A DNA stretch of 64,000 nt, from positions 372,001 to 436,000 of the forward strand of contig NZ_JAFEWE010000001.1 in NCBI RefSeq assembly GCF_017355785.1. The letters are read 5' to 3'. The translations under genes were made by a program, and so were the position numbers. The notes beneath the pieces were generated by a model. The model made no database searches. It worked only from the letters and a program-made list of their open reading frames with translations, and was not told the origin of the DNA. Below, in pieces: positions 36,405 through 45,223 of the stretch (positions within the stretch are counted from its first letter, which is position 1; the number at the start of each line of letters is the position of its first letter). The DNA is from Desertivirga arenae. Lineage in GTDB: Bacteria; Bacteroidota; Bacteroidia; Sphingobacteriales; Sphingobacteriaceae.

Positions 36405-39400
36405 TTAGAAAGAGACATTTACACCTGCAGTAATCGTTTTTGCGTTGGGATATTCAATTATATCTCCGCGTGTAAGCAATCTTTCAGGGTCGCTGAACTT
36501 GAAATTGGAAAATGTGAGATAGTTCTGAGCATTGACATAGATCCTCAGTGTACTCATACCCGCTTTGGAAGAAATTCGCTTTGGCACTGTATAGCTTAGC
36601 TGCACATTCTTCAGGCGGAGGTAGGAAGCATCACGAACCCAGAAACTAGAGGTTAAAAAGTTTTGAGGATAACCGTTAGATGTTGTTAATCTTGGCAGGC
36701 GTGCATTTGGATTTTCGGGAGTCCAGGAATCCGTTAACCACTCACGTGTTACACCTGCCCCATTCTTGTAAGGCTGGGCAAGGTTGCCTGTAAGATAGGT
36801 ATCAACGTCTTCCAGTCCCTGAAAAATAGCGCTAAAGTCGAAGCCCTTAAAGCCTGCATTTAAAGAGAAACCGTAAGTATATTTCGGGATACTATTGCCG
36901 ATGGCAACACGGTCATTATTGTCAATCACATTATTTCCATCAATATCGCGGTATTTGAGATCGCCGGGTTTGGTTCCTGCATTTTGAAACGGAGAAGCCG
37001 CCACCTCTTCTGATGATTGGAAAATACCCAATGCTTCCAGTCCGTAAAACGAATCAATAGGAGATCCTTCTTCAATTACTGTATTTCCACTAAAATATCT
37101 TTGTCCTCTGATGCTCACTACCCTGTTGGTTAAATAAGTAACATTGGCATCTATACCATAGCGGAACTGATCTATTTTGTTCTTATAACCCAAGGTAACT
37201 TCGATTCCTTTGTTAGATACTTTACCTATATTTTGAAGGGGCCCGGTTAAATTTCCAACTTGTGCTGGTATAGTAGTTTGGCGTAAAATATCGTCAGTGA
37301 TCTTATTGAACCAGTCTATCTCAAACGTAAATGCGTTCTTGAAAAAGGATCCTTCCAATCCGATATCACTCATTTTAGTGGTTTCCCAGGAAATTGTAGC
37401 ATCATTCAGCTGTGTTATTGCTGCTCCCCCAACGGTGGTTCCATTAAAATTATAATTCTGACCTAATCCAAATGTCGGGATGTAACGGAATAATCCAATC
37501 CTTTGATTTCCGAGCTTACCATAGGATGCTCTTAGCTTAAGATTGCTGATGAAGGCAACATCTTTCAGGAATTCTTCCTGACTGATCCTCCATCCTGCTG
37601 AGAAGGATGGGAAAAAGCCCCAGCGATTTCCTTTTCCAAATCGCGAGGATCCATCGTATCTGAAATTGGTCTCAAATAAGTACTTCTCGGAGAAATTATA
37701 GTTTAAGCGTCCGAAGTAAGACAGTAATTTAACCGGCTCGGTAGTTCCAGTCACTTGCTGAGCAGTGCTACCTGCATCAAGCTCTTCGAGTTCATTTCCA
37801 AGATACCCCTGGTTATATGCCGAGAACTTACCCTGGTTGAAGGTTTCCACACTAAAACCAGCCAATGCACCAATAGAGTGCTGTGCAAATTTGCGATCCC
37901 AGTTTAACGTATGGAAGTTAGTTAGATTAATGTCGTTTGTACTTATCTGTCTGATACCGCGTAAAGGTGTATTTCCGATCGGACTTATCACTCCTGTTTT
38001 GGTATTCGTTAGATTGATCTGCGGGTAATTGTATTTCTCAATTTCGTACCTGAGATTGGCACCAACAGTTGTTCTGTAACGGATGTTCCATGGAAGCTGC
38101 ACTTCTGCAAAGAGGTTAGCTAAAGTGCGGAACTGATTGTCTTTACGGTATCCCTCATTTGACAGGGCCACCGGGTTCCGAAAAAAGTTATGACCAGGAA
38201 CACGGATCCATTGATCTGCATAGGTTCCGTTCTGAGCATAGGCAGTTTGCATTGGTAAGCCGCGATAGATCAGGCCCATTAATCCACCTTCGCCATTCGC
38301 ATCATCGGCAGTATAAGCACTTTCGCGGTTTGACCAGAAATTGCCGATCAGGTTAGCTCCGATCTTAAGTCTCTTATTAATATCGGAAGTGATGTTGGTG
38401 TTCAGGGAGTAACGCCTTCCATTCGTCTGGATCATAATACCATCCTGATCGAGGTAGCCTAAGGAAACTGAAAAAGAAGTTTTTTCACTGCCGCCTGATA
38501 AGCGAAGGTTATGCTCCTGAATGGCTGCGGAGCGGAACATTACATCAAACCAATTGGTATTGGGGTAAATAAAAGGATCAGTACCGGCCTTGTATTCGTC
38601 TATTAAGGCTTGAGAACTTTCTGCAGGCTTTCCCTCGTTAGCTAAAGCCCTGTTCTTTCCTTCCATATATTCTACGGAATTAGTTACTGCATCAGGGAAC
38701 TGTGTTGCCTTCTGACTTCCGGTGTAGAAGTTATAATCCAGACGAAAGCCGCCTTTCTTACCTGTTTTAGTTTTAACCAGGATAACTCCATTTGCAGCTC
38801 GGTTTCCATAAATGGCCGAAGAAGCTGCATCTTTTAATACGGTAATAGATTCAATATCATTCGGATTTACATCCCCAAGAGGAAATTCTATACCGTCTAC
38901 CAACACTAAGGGATTGCTATCGTTTAGGGTTCCTACCCCTCTCACCCGTATTGTGGCACCATCTGCACCTGGTCTTCCTTTAGTTTGATTTGTAAAAACT
39001 CCGGGAAGATTTTGCAGAGCCTGGGTAGAATTGGTAATTGGACGATTGGCAAGAACTTTCGAATCAAGCGTTGCTACCGAACCTGTAAGATTAACCTTCT
39101 TTTGAGATCCGTATCCCACTACCACAACTTCGTTTAACTGACTTGGCTGTTCGCTTAGTTCTATCACTGCGTTAGCTGTATTTACTTCAGTCTCCTTTTT
39201 TTCATACCCGATAAAACTTAGTTCCAGAGTATAAGGAAGCTTTTGGCCGGTCACGAAACGGAATACTCCGTTGATATCGGTTGTAACAGCGTGCGTTGTA
39301 CCCTTGATATGAACGCTTACTCCGGGTAACGCTTCCTTTGTTTTTGCATCAATAATTTTTCCCGATAAAACTGTATTAGATACCTGAGCCCAGGTATTGG

Positions 39401-39512
39401 CAGAAGAAATCAGCATCAACGCCATGCTGAAGAAAATAATAAAAACAGGCAGCCCTCTGACTGGCCTCTTTAAGTGATCCATTATGTTAGCTAAGTTGTT
39501 TGTATTCATCAT
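36405..39512 (-). CDS. SusC/RagA-family TonB-linked outer membrane transporter
   Basis: 1035 residues. A signal segment lies at about 22-43 (ending NTWAQ), then a carboxypeptidase-like domain (SGKIIDAKTKEALPGVSV), a plug (EVVVVGYGSQ, PLVLVDGIEFP, ITVLKDAASSAIYGNRAANGVILVKTK) and a barrel ending VNVSF. It has no STN domain, so it is a transporter and not a sigma-factor receptor. With its SusD and sulfatases it probably takes up a sulfated oligosaccharide. A good promoter lies at 39580-39611. A start at the third methionine (39482) is also possible. Confidence 0.95.
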   Translation of the reverse strand: MMNTNNLANIMDHLKRPVRGLPVFIIFFSMALMLISSANTWAQVSNTVLSGKIIDAKTKEALPGVSVHIKGTTHAVTTDINGVFRFVTGQKLPYTLELSFIGYEKKETEVNTANAVIELSEQPSQLNEVVVVGYGSQKKVNLTGSVATLDSKVLANRPITNSTQALQNLPGVFTNQTKGRPGADGATIRVRGVGTLNDSNPLVLVDGIEFPLGDVNPNDIESITVLKDAASSAIYGNRAANGVILVKTKTGKKGGFRLDYNFYTGSQKATQFPDAVTNSVEYMEGKNRALANEGKPAESSQALIDEYKAGTDPFIYPNTNWFDVMFRSAAIQEHNLRLSGGSEKTSFSVSLGYLDQDGIMIQTNGRRYSLNTNITSDINKRLKIGANLIGNFWSNRESAYTADDANGEGGLMGLIYRGLPMQTAYAQNGTYADQWIRVPGHNFFRNPVALSNEGYRKDNQFRTLANLFAEVQLPWNIRYRTTVGANLRYEIEKYNYPQINLTNTKTGVISPIGNTPLRGIRQISTNDINLTNFHTLNWDRKFAQHSIGALAGFSVETFNQGKFSAYNQGYLGNELEELDAGSTAQQVTGTTEPVKLLSYFGRLNYNFSEKYLFETNFRYDGSSRFGKGNRWGFFPSFSAGWRISQEEFLKDVAFISNLKLRASYGKLGNQRIGLFRYIPTFGLGQNYNFNGTTVGGAAITQLNDATISWETTKMSDIGLEGSFFKNAFTFEIDWFNKITDDILRQTTIPAQVGNLTGPLQNIGKVSNKGIEVTLGYKNKIDQFRYGIDANVTYLTNRVVSIRGQRYFSGNTVIEEGSPIDSFYGLEALGIFQSSEEVAASPFQNAGTKPGDLKYRDIDGNNVIDNNDRVAIGNSIPKYTYGFSLNAGFKGFDFSAIFQGLEDVDTYLTGNLAQPYKNGAGVTREWLTDSWTPENPNARLPRLTTSNGYPQNFLTSSFWVRDASYLRLKNVQLSYTVPKRISSKAGMSTLRIYVNAQNYLTFSNFKFSDPERLLTRGDIIEYPNAKTITAGVNVSF

Positions 39513-39579
39513 CTGATATACCTACTAGACTCTATGGAATTAGTAGAGTATTAGAGCGGAAAAACTCCTATTCCGCCGG

Positions 39580-39611
39580 CAAATATAAACACCTTTCACA
39601 TAGTCTATCAA
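39580..39611 (-). promoter_or_regulatory. Promoter of sulfatase-locus susC
   Basis: On the minus strand, TTG (39611-39609) and TATATTTG (39587-39580) are 21 bp apart, close to the Bacteroidota -33/-7 consensus. The start codon is 67 bp further on, leaving an untranslated leader. Confidence 0.62.
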
Positions 39612-39875
39612 TTTTATAGGTAAAGAATATTTTACATAATTGTAATGCCTTGTGTGATAAGACAGTTCAAATAATAGTCCTGTTTATCCTGATACCATTC
39701 TATAACATCCAATCTTAGCATCAAGAGTAATTTCTTACCTGTAAATAAATGGCTTATAACTTCTACATCAGTAAACGTCCCCTTCAGTATTTATAGTCCA
39801 GGGAGATAAAGATCGAACAGTTCCGTTCGAACAATCAAGCCTTTTATTTAGCAAGCTAAGCAAATAGCTTAAATT
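39612..39875. other. Intergenic stretch, susC to histidine kinase
   Basis: No gene, RNA or clear repeat was seen. It holds the upstream flank of the susC promoter and the 3' end of the two-component operon, without an obvious terminator. Confidence 0.45.
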
Positions 39876-41237
39876 CTATTGAGGGATACCTACAATTAGC
39901 ATGTTCTGATCAGCAGAGGGAGTTTTATACGCGATCGTCGCCGAGTGGTATTCCAAAATTCGTTTCACAATGCTCAAGCCGATCCCACTCCCCGATTTCT
40001 CGAAAGAATTACTACCTCTGGTGAAGGTATTAAAGAGATCTGATGTATCCTCTATCTTCGGTATAGGGCCAGTATTCGTTATGATCACCTCAAGCTGATC
40101 ACCTTTATGATCTACAGAGCACTTGACAATCTTATTGGAAGAATAGGTAAAGGCGTTTCTGAATAAATTAGAAAAGGCAATTTGGAGCAGTATATCATCT
40201 GCCTCTACTTCAAGGTCTAGATCCGGGGATACACCCGATAAAATATCAAACTGAAACCTGAAATCAGGGTGAAGTTTTGCAACCTGTGCAGAAGAGGCAA
40301 AGAGAACTTCATCTAGTCTCACTTTTTCAAAAGTAGGCCGTCCACTCTCATTTATTTCCGAGAGTAATAATAAAGACGTAACAATTTCGGAAAGCTGACT
40401 GGCATCCTCAATTACACTTGAAAGCGTGTTTTTAATCGTGTCCGGGGTTTCCTTTCTTTTTGCCAGGTTCTCTAACTGGGCCAGGATCTTCGCGATAGGG
40501 GTGCGCAGCTCGTGAGAAGCATTTCCTGTAAAGGCTTTCTGGCTTTGATAGGCTGAGTTAATCCTGTCCATCATCTGGTTAAAAGAGTATGACAGAGCTT
40601 TTATTTCACTGTCCTCTACAGGTTCGGTTAGTCTTTTGTTAAGGTTTTTATCTGTGATTTCCTGAATATCTTTCCTGAAACGGTCCAGTGGTGCAAGACT
40701 TCTCTTACTTAGGTAGAAGGATAGTAACCAAACAGATGTTACGCTTACAATGGATGCAACGATCAGCAAATACCTAAGATATAAAAGCTTATTATTACCA
40801 TACTTGTCTTCCGCCGAGACAAGTACATAATAATCTTTATCCTGAAGGGGGAAATGAATACCCAGAACATCGTTTTCCTTTGACCGTTTGAAGAGCGTAT
40901 TCTTCTCTTTTATACTTCTCAGATCCTCCTTTGTCCAATTAATCACTGCATCGTCGATACTGCTGTAGATCAACTCCTGATGGTGGTTGAAGACCAGTAT
41001 TTTTTCATTATAAAGTCTGTTAATACTGTTCCGGTCAATGATCTTCATTAATTGATAATCCACCTCTTTTACCTCAATGAGTAGCTTCACAGTCGTTTCC
41101 GCCTTTTCAGCCAATCTATCCCTGAATTCTTCCTGTCTGAAATTCGAAAACAGATAGTAGATCGTAAACATGACCGTTGCCAGAAGTATGGAAAAAAGCA
41201 GGCTAAAAAGCAATGAAAAGCGGAGTTTGAGGGTCAT
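39876..41237 (-). CDS. Sensor histidine kinase
   Basis: 453 residues. Transmembrane helices at about 7-29 and 147-170 bracket a small periplasmic sensor. A HAMP-like linker follows, then the dimerisation domain with ASHELRTP (His242) and an HATPase domain with ATP-binding motifs NLFRNAFTYS and KSGSGIGLSIV. The response regulator gene stops 1 bp upstream, so the pair is translationally coupled. The layout resembles the RprX/RprY-type pairs of Bacteroidota. The signal is unknown. Confidence 0.93.
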   Translation of the reverse strand: MTLKLRFSLLFSLLFSILLATVMFTIYYLFSNFRQEEFRDRLAEKAETTVKLLIEVKEVDYQLMKIIDRNSINRLYNEKILVFNHHQELIYSSIDDAVINWTKEDLRSIKEKNTLFKRSKENDVLGIHFPLQDKDYYVLVSAEDKYGNNKLLYLRYLLIVASIVSVTSVWLLSFYLSKRSLAPLDRFRKDIQEITDKNLNKRLTEPVEDSEIKALSYSFNQMMDRINSAYQSQKAFTGNASHELRTPIAKILAQLENLAKRKETPDTIKNTLSSVIEDASQLSEIVTSLLLLSEINESGRPTFEKVRLDEVLFASSAQVAKLHPDFRFQFDILSGVSPDLDLEVEADDILLQIAFSNLFRNAFTYSSNKIVKCSVDHKGDQLEVIITNTGPIPKIEDTSDLFNTFTRGSNSFEKSGSGIGLSIVKRILEYHSATIAYKTPSADQNMLIVGIPQ

Positions 41238-41238
41238 T

Positions 41239-41922
41239 CTAAATTTTTTTCAGGTAATATCCATAACCCGGCCGTGTATGGATAAGTTTAGTTTCAAAAC
41301 CTTTATCAATTTTTGTACGAAGAAAGTTGATGTAAACCTCAATGGTATTGGTACCTGTTTCGAAATTAATATCCCAAACCTCTTCAGATATAACCTGCTT
41401 TGATACTGTTCTCCCCCTGGCTTTAGCCAATAGCTCAAGGAGCTTATACTCCTTTGGAGTTAACTCAATTACCTTAGAACCTCTCTGAACTTTCATTTCG
41501 GTTACATTAACAGCAAGATCGTCCACTTTGTAAATAATATCTTCTTCCTCTCTTACTGCTCTAGAAGATCTTCGTAACAAGGCTTTAACCCTTGCCAAAA
41601 GTTCATCAAGATGAAATGGCTTTACGAGGTAGTCATCGGCTCCAAAGTTTAGTGCCTGTACTTTATGGTGTACTGCACTGTAGGCTGTGAGCATTAGGAT
41701 GGGACTTAAACTGTTTGTCTCCCTGATCTTTTTGCAGACTTCTATTCCGTTTACCGTAGGTACATTAATGTCAAGAAGATATAGCGAGAAATCCTTTAGG
41801 TCCATGCTGAGAAGCTCACCTCCATCATTCAGCACCTTGGTGTCGAACCCGTTATTGTTAAGAAACAACTTCAGCTCTGAGGCCATTTTCAGATCATCCT
41901 CAAGAATAAGAATATTTTTCAT
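41239..41922 (-). CDS. OmpR-family response regulator
   Basis: 227 residues from ATG at 41922 (MKNILILEDD). A longer frame reaching 42042 adds 40 residues with no homology to receivers and was not used. The receiver has acidic pocket residues Glu8-Asp10, phospho-acceptor Asp51 in LLDINVP, Thr in MLTAYS and Lys in LVKPF. The winged-helix output domain spans about 130-225 (IELTPKEYKLLELLAKARGR). It precedes the kinase gene in one operon. A hairpin in the leader may control it. Confidence 0.94.
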   Translation of the reverse strand: MKNILILEDDLKMASELKLFLNNNGFDTKVLNDGGELLSMDLKDFSLYLLDINVPTVNGIEVCKKIRETNSLSPILMLTAYSAVHHKVQALNFGADDYLVKPFHLDELLARVKALLRRSSRAVREEEDIIYKVDDLAVNVTEMKVQRGSKVIELTPKEYKLLELLAKARGRTVSKQVISEEVWDINFETGTNTIEVYINFLRTKIDKGFETKLIHTRPGYGYYLKKI

Positions 41923-41952
41923 CGAACCAGGAATGTATGATAGTTTGAGACA

Positions 41953-41982
41953 GCAAAAATAAAGCCCTGTTACCAGGGCTTT
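41953..41982 (-). terminator. Terminator-like hairpin in leader of two-component operon
   Basis: AAAGCCCTG (41961-41969) pairs perfectly with CAGGGCTTT (41974-41982) around a 4-nt loop. On the minus strand the stem is followed by ATTTTTGC, the form of an intrinsic terminator. No minus-strand gene lies upstream to be terminated, so it may be an attenuator. TAAGTTTG at 41990-41983 abuts the stem and could be a -7 element, in which case RNA would start inside the stem. Confidence 0.55.
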
Positions 41983-42129
41983 CAAACTTATGGATCCGGT
42001 ACCAGCATCGAAATACTTGACCTGCCTCAAATTTACCAGCAAGAGCTTAAAAACAGCTTAAAAATCCATCGGATTTTCGAATTAGCTGGCATTAAGTTTT
42101 AAGGTTTTTTTAAGGGTTGTTATGCATCT

Positions 42130-42489
42130 TTGACTGTTGTGTATTCAATATACACAGCTCAAATGTTAATTTTCAACAACACAACAAGCGTAACTGCTTT
42201 TATTACAGCACTTTCTGCTTACCTAATCATTTCTGCTATCGTTTCTTTTGATAAGAAGCAGATTAAAATGGTCAGGAAAGGGAAATTACCATCCAACTCG
42301 GCACTTTTACCGGGATGGATGGAATATTTATACTGGACTGAAATAATTCTACTGGTAATAATTCTGCTGGTAAATTGGAAGATCGGTATCGTTGTTTTTG
42401 TTTTAAGCAGCGGATTAGGGTATCTCGGGTTACTTCCAAAAGCAGGAAGCTTATTAATTCAAGTTGCCAAGAAGTTAAAGGCTAGCTGA
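42130..42489 (+). CDS. Small membrane protein, unknown function
   Basis: Up to 119 residues. The start is uncertain: the first codon at 42130 gives a poorly placed leader, and ATG at 42163 would give 108 residues beginning MLIFNNTTSV. Three hydrophobic segments are seen: near 22-38, 68-82 and 84-104. A basic stretch, DKKQIKMVRKGK, links the first and second. No family was recognised. It stops 1 bp before the next gene, so the two are likely co-transcribed. Confidence 0.6.
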   Translation: MTVVYSIYTAQMLIFNNTTSVTAFITALSAYLIISAIVSFDKKQIKMVRKGKLPSNSALLPGWMEYLYWTEIILLVIILLVNWKIGIVVFVLSSGLGYLGLLPKAGSLLIQVAKKLKAS

Positions 42490-42490
42490 C

Positions 42491-42982
42491 ATGATGAATT
42501 TAAATTTTTGGAATAGGATTAAGGCTTTAATTACACCTTCACCGAAAATCAGGTACAGTGAAAGTGTGGTTGTTCCGGGTATCGGAGTGCTCTTTTTCAA
42601 CAAAGAGGGAGAGCGATCGTATTGGTCAGGGCATGTTCATAATATCGCTGTCAATTATGAAGTAGAACTCAGGATATATAATACGGCAATTAACGGACCG
42701 ACAACTGAACAATTAGATGAAGTAGGTGATTTCGGAAAGCATTACGACGGGTTGAAGAGTGTTTTGCTATTTCGGCTAAAACAGTTTTTCTTGAAAAGTG
42801 GAAAAGATATAAGTTTCGAAGATCTTGAAAAGGTATTTTACCTCAGCCGGGTTGAGCTATCTGAAAGCTTGCAATGGAAGATCATTTTAGAGCCTTCTTA
42901 TAAAGTGGAAAGTTCCTTTGATTTCTTTCCGCAGTTCGAACTGTTCAGGAATAGGGTAACCTGGACAAGCTTTGACAACTGA
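42491..42982 (+). CDS. Conserved-looking hypothetical protein
   Basis: 163 residues, soluble, no signal. The sequence has well-mixed hydrophobic and charged residues with several aromatic pairs (GERSYWSGHVHN, QFELFRNRVTWTSF). No known domain was recognised. ATG at 42491 or 42494 are both usable. It follows the small membrane protein by 1 bp and precedes another tiny membrane gene and nhaA. Confidence 0.6.
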   Translation: MMNLNFWNRIKALITPSPKIRYSESVVVPGIGVLFFNKEGERSYWSGHVHNIAVNYEVELRIYNTAINGPTTEQLDEVGDFGKHYDGLKSVLLFRLKQFFLKSGKDISFEDLEKVFYLSRVELSESLQWKIILEPSYKVESSFDFFPQFELFRNRVTWTSFDN

Positions 42983-43045
42983 TTATCCAGATAAAACTTA
43001 TTACCTTTTTTCGACGTCCGATACCAATTTAAATTATAGTTTCTC

Positions 43046-43213
43046 ATGGGTTTCTTTAGCGACTTAATTCAAAGCATTCTGGTAATACTACTGTTAATAG
43101 TAGGCACAGTAGGTGGATTTGCTCTATTAGTCTATCTGTTTGTTTTACTCTATTCATTGATGTCGAATAAAAAAGGTCTCAACTCAAAAGGGGAAGAGCC
43201 AGTTCAGCGATAA
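43046..43213 (+). CDS. Small single-pass membrane protein
   Basis: 55 residues from ATG at 43046 to TAA at 43211-43213. A long hydrophobic stretch from about residue 9 to 39 (IQSILVILLLIVGTVGGFAL) is followed by a basic, polar tail (NKKGLNSKGEEPVQR). No family was recognised. It ends 13 bp before nhaA and may be in the same transcript. Confidence 0.5.
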   Translation: MGFFSDLIQSILVILLLIVGTVGGFALLVYLFVLLYSLMSNKKGLNSKGEEPVQR

Positions 43214-43226
43214 TTAACTCTTCTCT

Positions 43227-44399
43227 ATGTCAACCATTAATCTCAATTCCTTTAAAGATTTTTTTGCTTCAAAATCAGCAGGTGGGATCATTCTTCTTAT
43301 CTGCGTGATCATCAGCCTTATTATTGCAAATTCCCCGCTGGAGGGACCTTTCGCCATGTTCCTTGAAACTAAAATTGGGACTCATGCAGGAGGTTTGCAT
43401 CTGGAATATCCCCTAATGCTTTGGATCAATGACGGCCTAATGGCAATTTTCTTTTTACTGGTGGGATTGGAGATAAAAAGAGAGCTTGTTGAAGGAGAAT
43501 TATCTTCAGCTAAGCAAGCTGCATTACCTGTTTTTGCAGCTATTGGCGGCATGCTTGTGCCTGCCTTATTGTTTGGCTTGTTTAATAATAATACTCCTAC
43601 TGCAAACGGTTGGGGGATACCTATGGCAACCGATATTGCTTTTGCCATCGCTATTCTTTCATTACTTGGCAATCGCGTTCCAGCCTCCCTCAAGATATTC
43701 CTGACAGCATTAGCAATTGTTGATGACCTTGGAGCTATTTTGGTTATAGCCATATTTTATTCATCAAAGATCCAGTGGGATTATATGGCATATGCTGGCG
43801 TCGTGCTGCTTTTATTGGTAGCGATGAATCGTTTTCAGATAATGAATTATGCTTTTTATTTGATACCAGGATTGTTCCTATGGTACTTTATTCATAACTC
43901 TGGTATTCACGCCACCTTTGCCGGGGTGTTAACAGCTCTTACCATTCCCACCACGCCAGATAGTTCTGAATCGCCGCTTGAAAAGCTCGAACATCTGCTT
44001 ACCAAGCCGGTTAACTTTCTGATCATGCCAATTTTTGCGCTGGCCAATACCAATATCCACTTTGAGCCTGGAATGATAGAAGGAGCAACCAGTAATATGG
44101 GTCTGGGGATTTTCCTGGGTTTAATAGTTGGTAAACCGATAGGGATTTTCATTATGGCCTGGGTAGCAGTTGCAGTGCGCTTAAGTTCACTTCCGGATGG
44201 AACGAAATGGGTACACGTACTGTCTTTAGGGGTACTTGCAGGAATTGGTTTTACCATGTCGATCTTTATTGCCATGCTATCGTATAAAGATCCCCTCTTA
44301 CAAATCCAGGCAAAATTCGTAATTCTCATTACATCTGTTATTGCAGGTCTGACAGGCTATGTTCTCTTGAAATACCTGTACCGGCAGAAGGAGAAATAG
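43227..44399 (+). CDS. nhaA: Na+/H+ antiporter NhaA
   Basis: 390 residues and about 12 transmembrane helices, the normal NhaA size. Family motifs are present: GLEIKRELVEGEL, the unwound helix 4 region with Thr135-Asp136 (ATDIAFA), and the ion-binding pair Asp166-Asp167 (AIVDDLGAI). It exports sodium in exchange for protons at the inner membrane and supports growth in alkaline or salty conditions. A regulator such as NhaR is not nearby. Confidence 0.96.
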   Translation: MSTINLNSFKDFFASKSAGGIILLICVIISLIIANSPLEGPFAMFLETKIGTHAGGLHLEYPLMLWINDGLMAIFFLLVGLEIKRELVEGELSSAKQAALPVFAAIGGMLVPALLFGLFNNNTPTANGWGIPMATDIAFAIAILSLLGNRVPASLKIFLTALAIVDDLGAILVIAIFYSSKIQWDYMAYAGVVLLLLVAMNRFQIMNYAFYLIPGLFLWYFIHNSGIHATFAGVLTALTIPTTPDSSESPLEKLEHLLTKPVNFLIMPIFALANTNIHFEPGMIEGATSNMGLGIFLGLIVGKPIGIFIMAWVAVAVRLSSLPDGTKWVHVLSLGVLAGIGFTMSIFIAMLSYKDPLLQIQAKFVILITSVIAGLTGYVLLKYLYRQKEK

Positions 44400-44449
44400 T
44401 ACAAAAGGAGAAATAATAACTTTTATAGAGACGGGATTTTATCATTGAT

Positions 44450-44713
44450 CTAGGAGGCTTTCTTATCCCACTCTTCGTTAGTATCCTCAATCCGCTTCCA
44501 GAGATCATCTAACTCTTGCTGCGCTGGCTGATCCTTATCAGTACAAAGAGTTTGAATTAAAATAATAGCTTCAGCAAGGGTTTTGGCGTTTTCCGGATGG
44601 AGCAATGACCATTCCAGCCATTGCCCGCCTTCCCTTTCCTGAGGATTCATAACCCAGCGGATAAAGGCTTGGTCAACAAGTAATTCATCAAGAGTAAAGT
44701 TTAGCAATGACAT
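44450..44713 (-). CDS. FecR N-terminal-domain-like short protein
   Basis: 87 residues resembling the cytoplasmic sigma-binding start of FecR proteins (DELLVDQAFIRWVMNPQERE and HPENAKTLAEAI). There is no transmembrane helix or periplasmic domain, and the frame ends EEWDKKAS. No sigma gene adjoins it. It may be a truncated FecR or a free-standing soluble anti-sigma; the sequence does not decide. Confidence 0.55.
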   Translation of the reverse strand: MSLLNFTLDELLVDQAFIRWVMNPQEREGGQWLEWSLLHPENAKTLAEAIILIQTLCTDKDQPAQQELDDLWKRIEDTNEEWDKKAS

Positions 44714-44925
44714 ATAAAGAAGATCGAGCGCTTTATGACTGGATAGAAAAGTCCGGCAAAGCGTTCCTTAGACAAGAAAACATAGCGGTTGTTACGAAAG
44801 GGCCAACGTTTTTACAATGGAAAAGTTAAAATAGAGTCTTTAAGAATTGCTCTTAAGGTAGATCTATTAAGTATGTTTTCAACAATTCTTTAGCCGCCAA
44901 AAATTAAAAGCTAACTTTACGGCCT

Positions 44926-45156
44926 ATGGGAATGCCATTACGAATTACATTTAATGACGTTGATTACAACTTTAAGGTTGCCAATACAGAGCCAATCACA
45001 AAAGCTACAACCAAAATTCCTATTTTAATAAATGGAGAAACTATTGAACTAATAAAAGATACTAAAGGTTGGATCTCTAATTCAGCAACATCCGGTATTA
45101 ATTCTGACCTCATTCAGGCGATTGGACGAGCCATAGAGTTACGGTTTAGATTATAG
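44926..45156 (+). CDS. Small hypothetical protein
   Basis: 76 residues; ATG at 44926, with a second ATG at 44932 equally possible. Predicted mostly beta-strand (LRITFNDVDYNFKV, IPILINGETIEL) with a terminal helix. No signal or known motif. It is followed by a good terminator and stands alone. Confidence 0.5.
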   Translation: MGMPLRITFNDVDYNFKVANTEPITKATTKIPILINGETIELIKDTKGWISNSATSGINSDLIQAIGRAIELRFRL

Positions 45157-45192
45157 GATGATAATCCGGGTTTTGTCTTAAATATTTTAATT

Positions 45193-45221
45193 AAAACGGC
45201 GATGTTAATCATCGCCGTTTT
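45193..45221. terminator. Bidirectional intrinsic terminator
   Basis: AAAACGGCGATG (45193-45204) pairs perfectly with CATCGCCGTTTT (45210-45221) around a 5-nt loop. A/T-rich flanks on both sides let it serve the small gene ending at 45156 and the GH2 gene ending at 45224. Confidence 0.8.
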
Positions 45222-45223
45222 TG

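Noticed and set aside
41923-42042. 40-residue N-terminal extension of the response regulator
   Set aside because: The receiver fold starts at MKNILILEDD; the extension crosses the terminator-like hairpin and resembles no domain.
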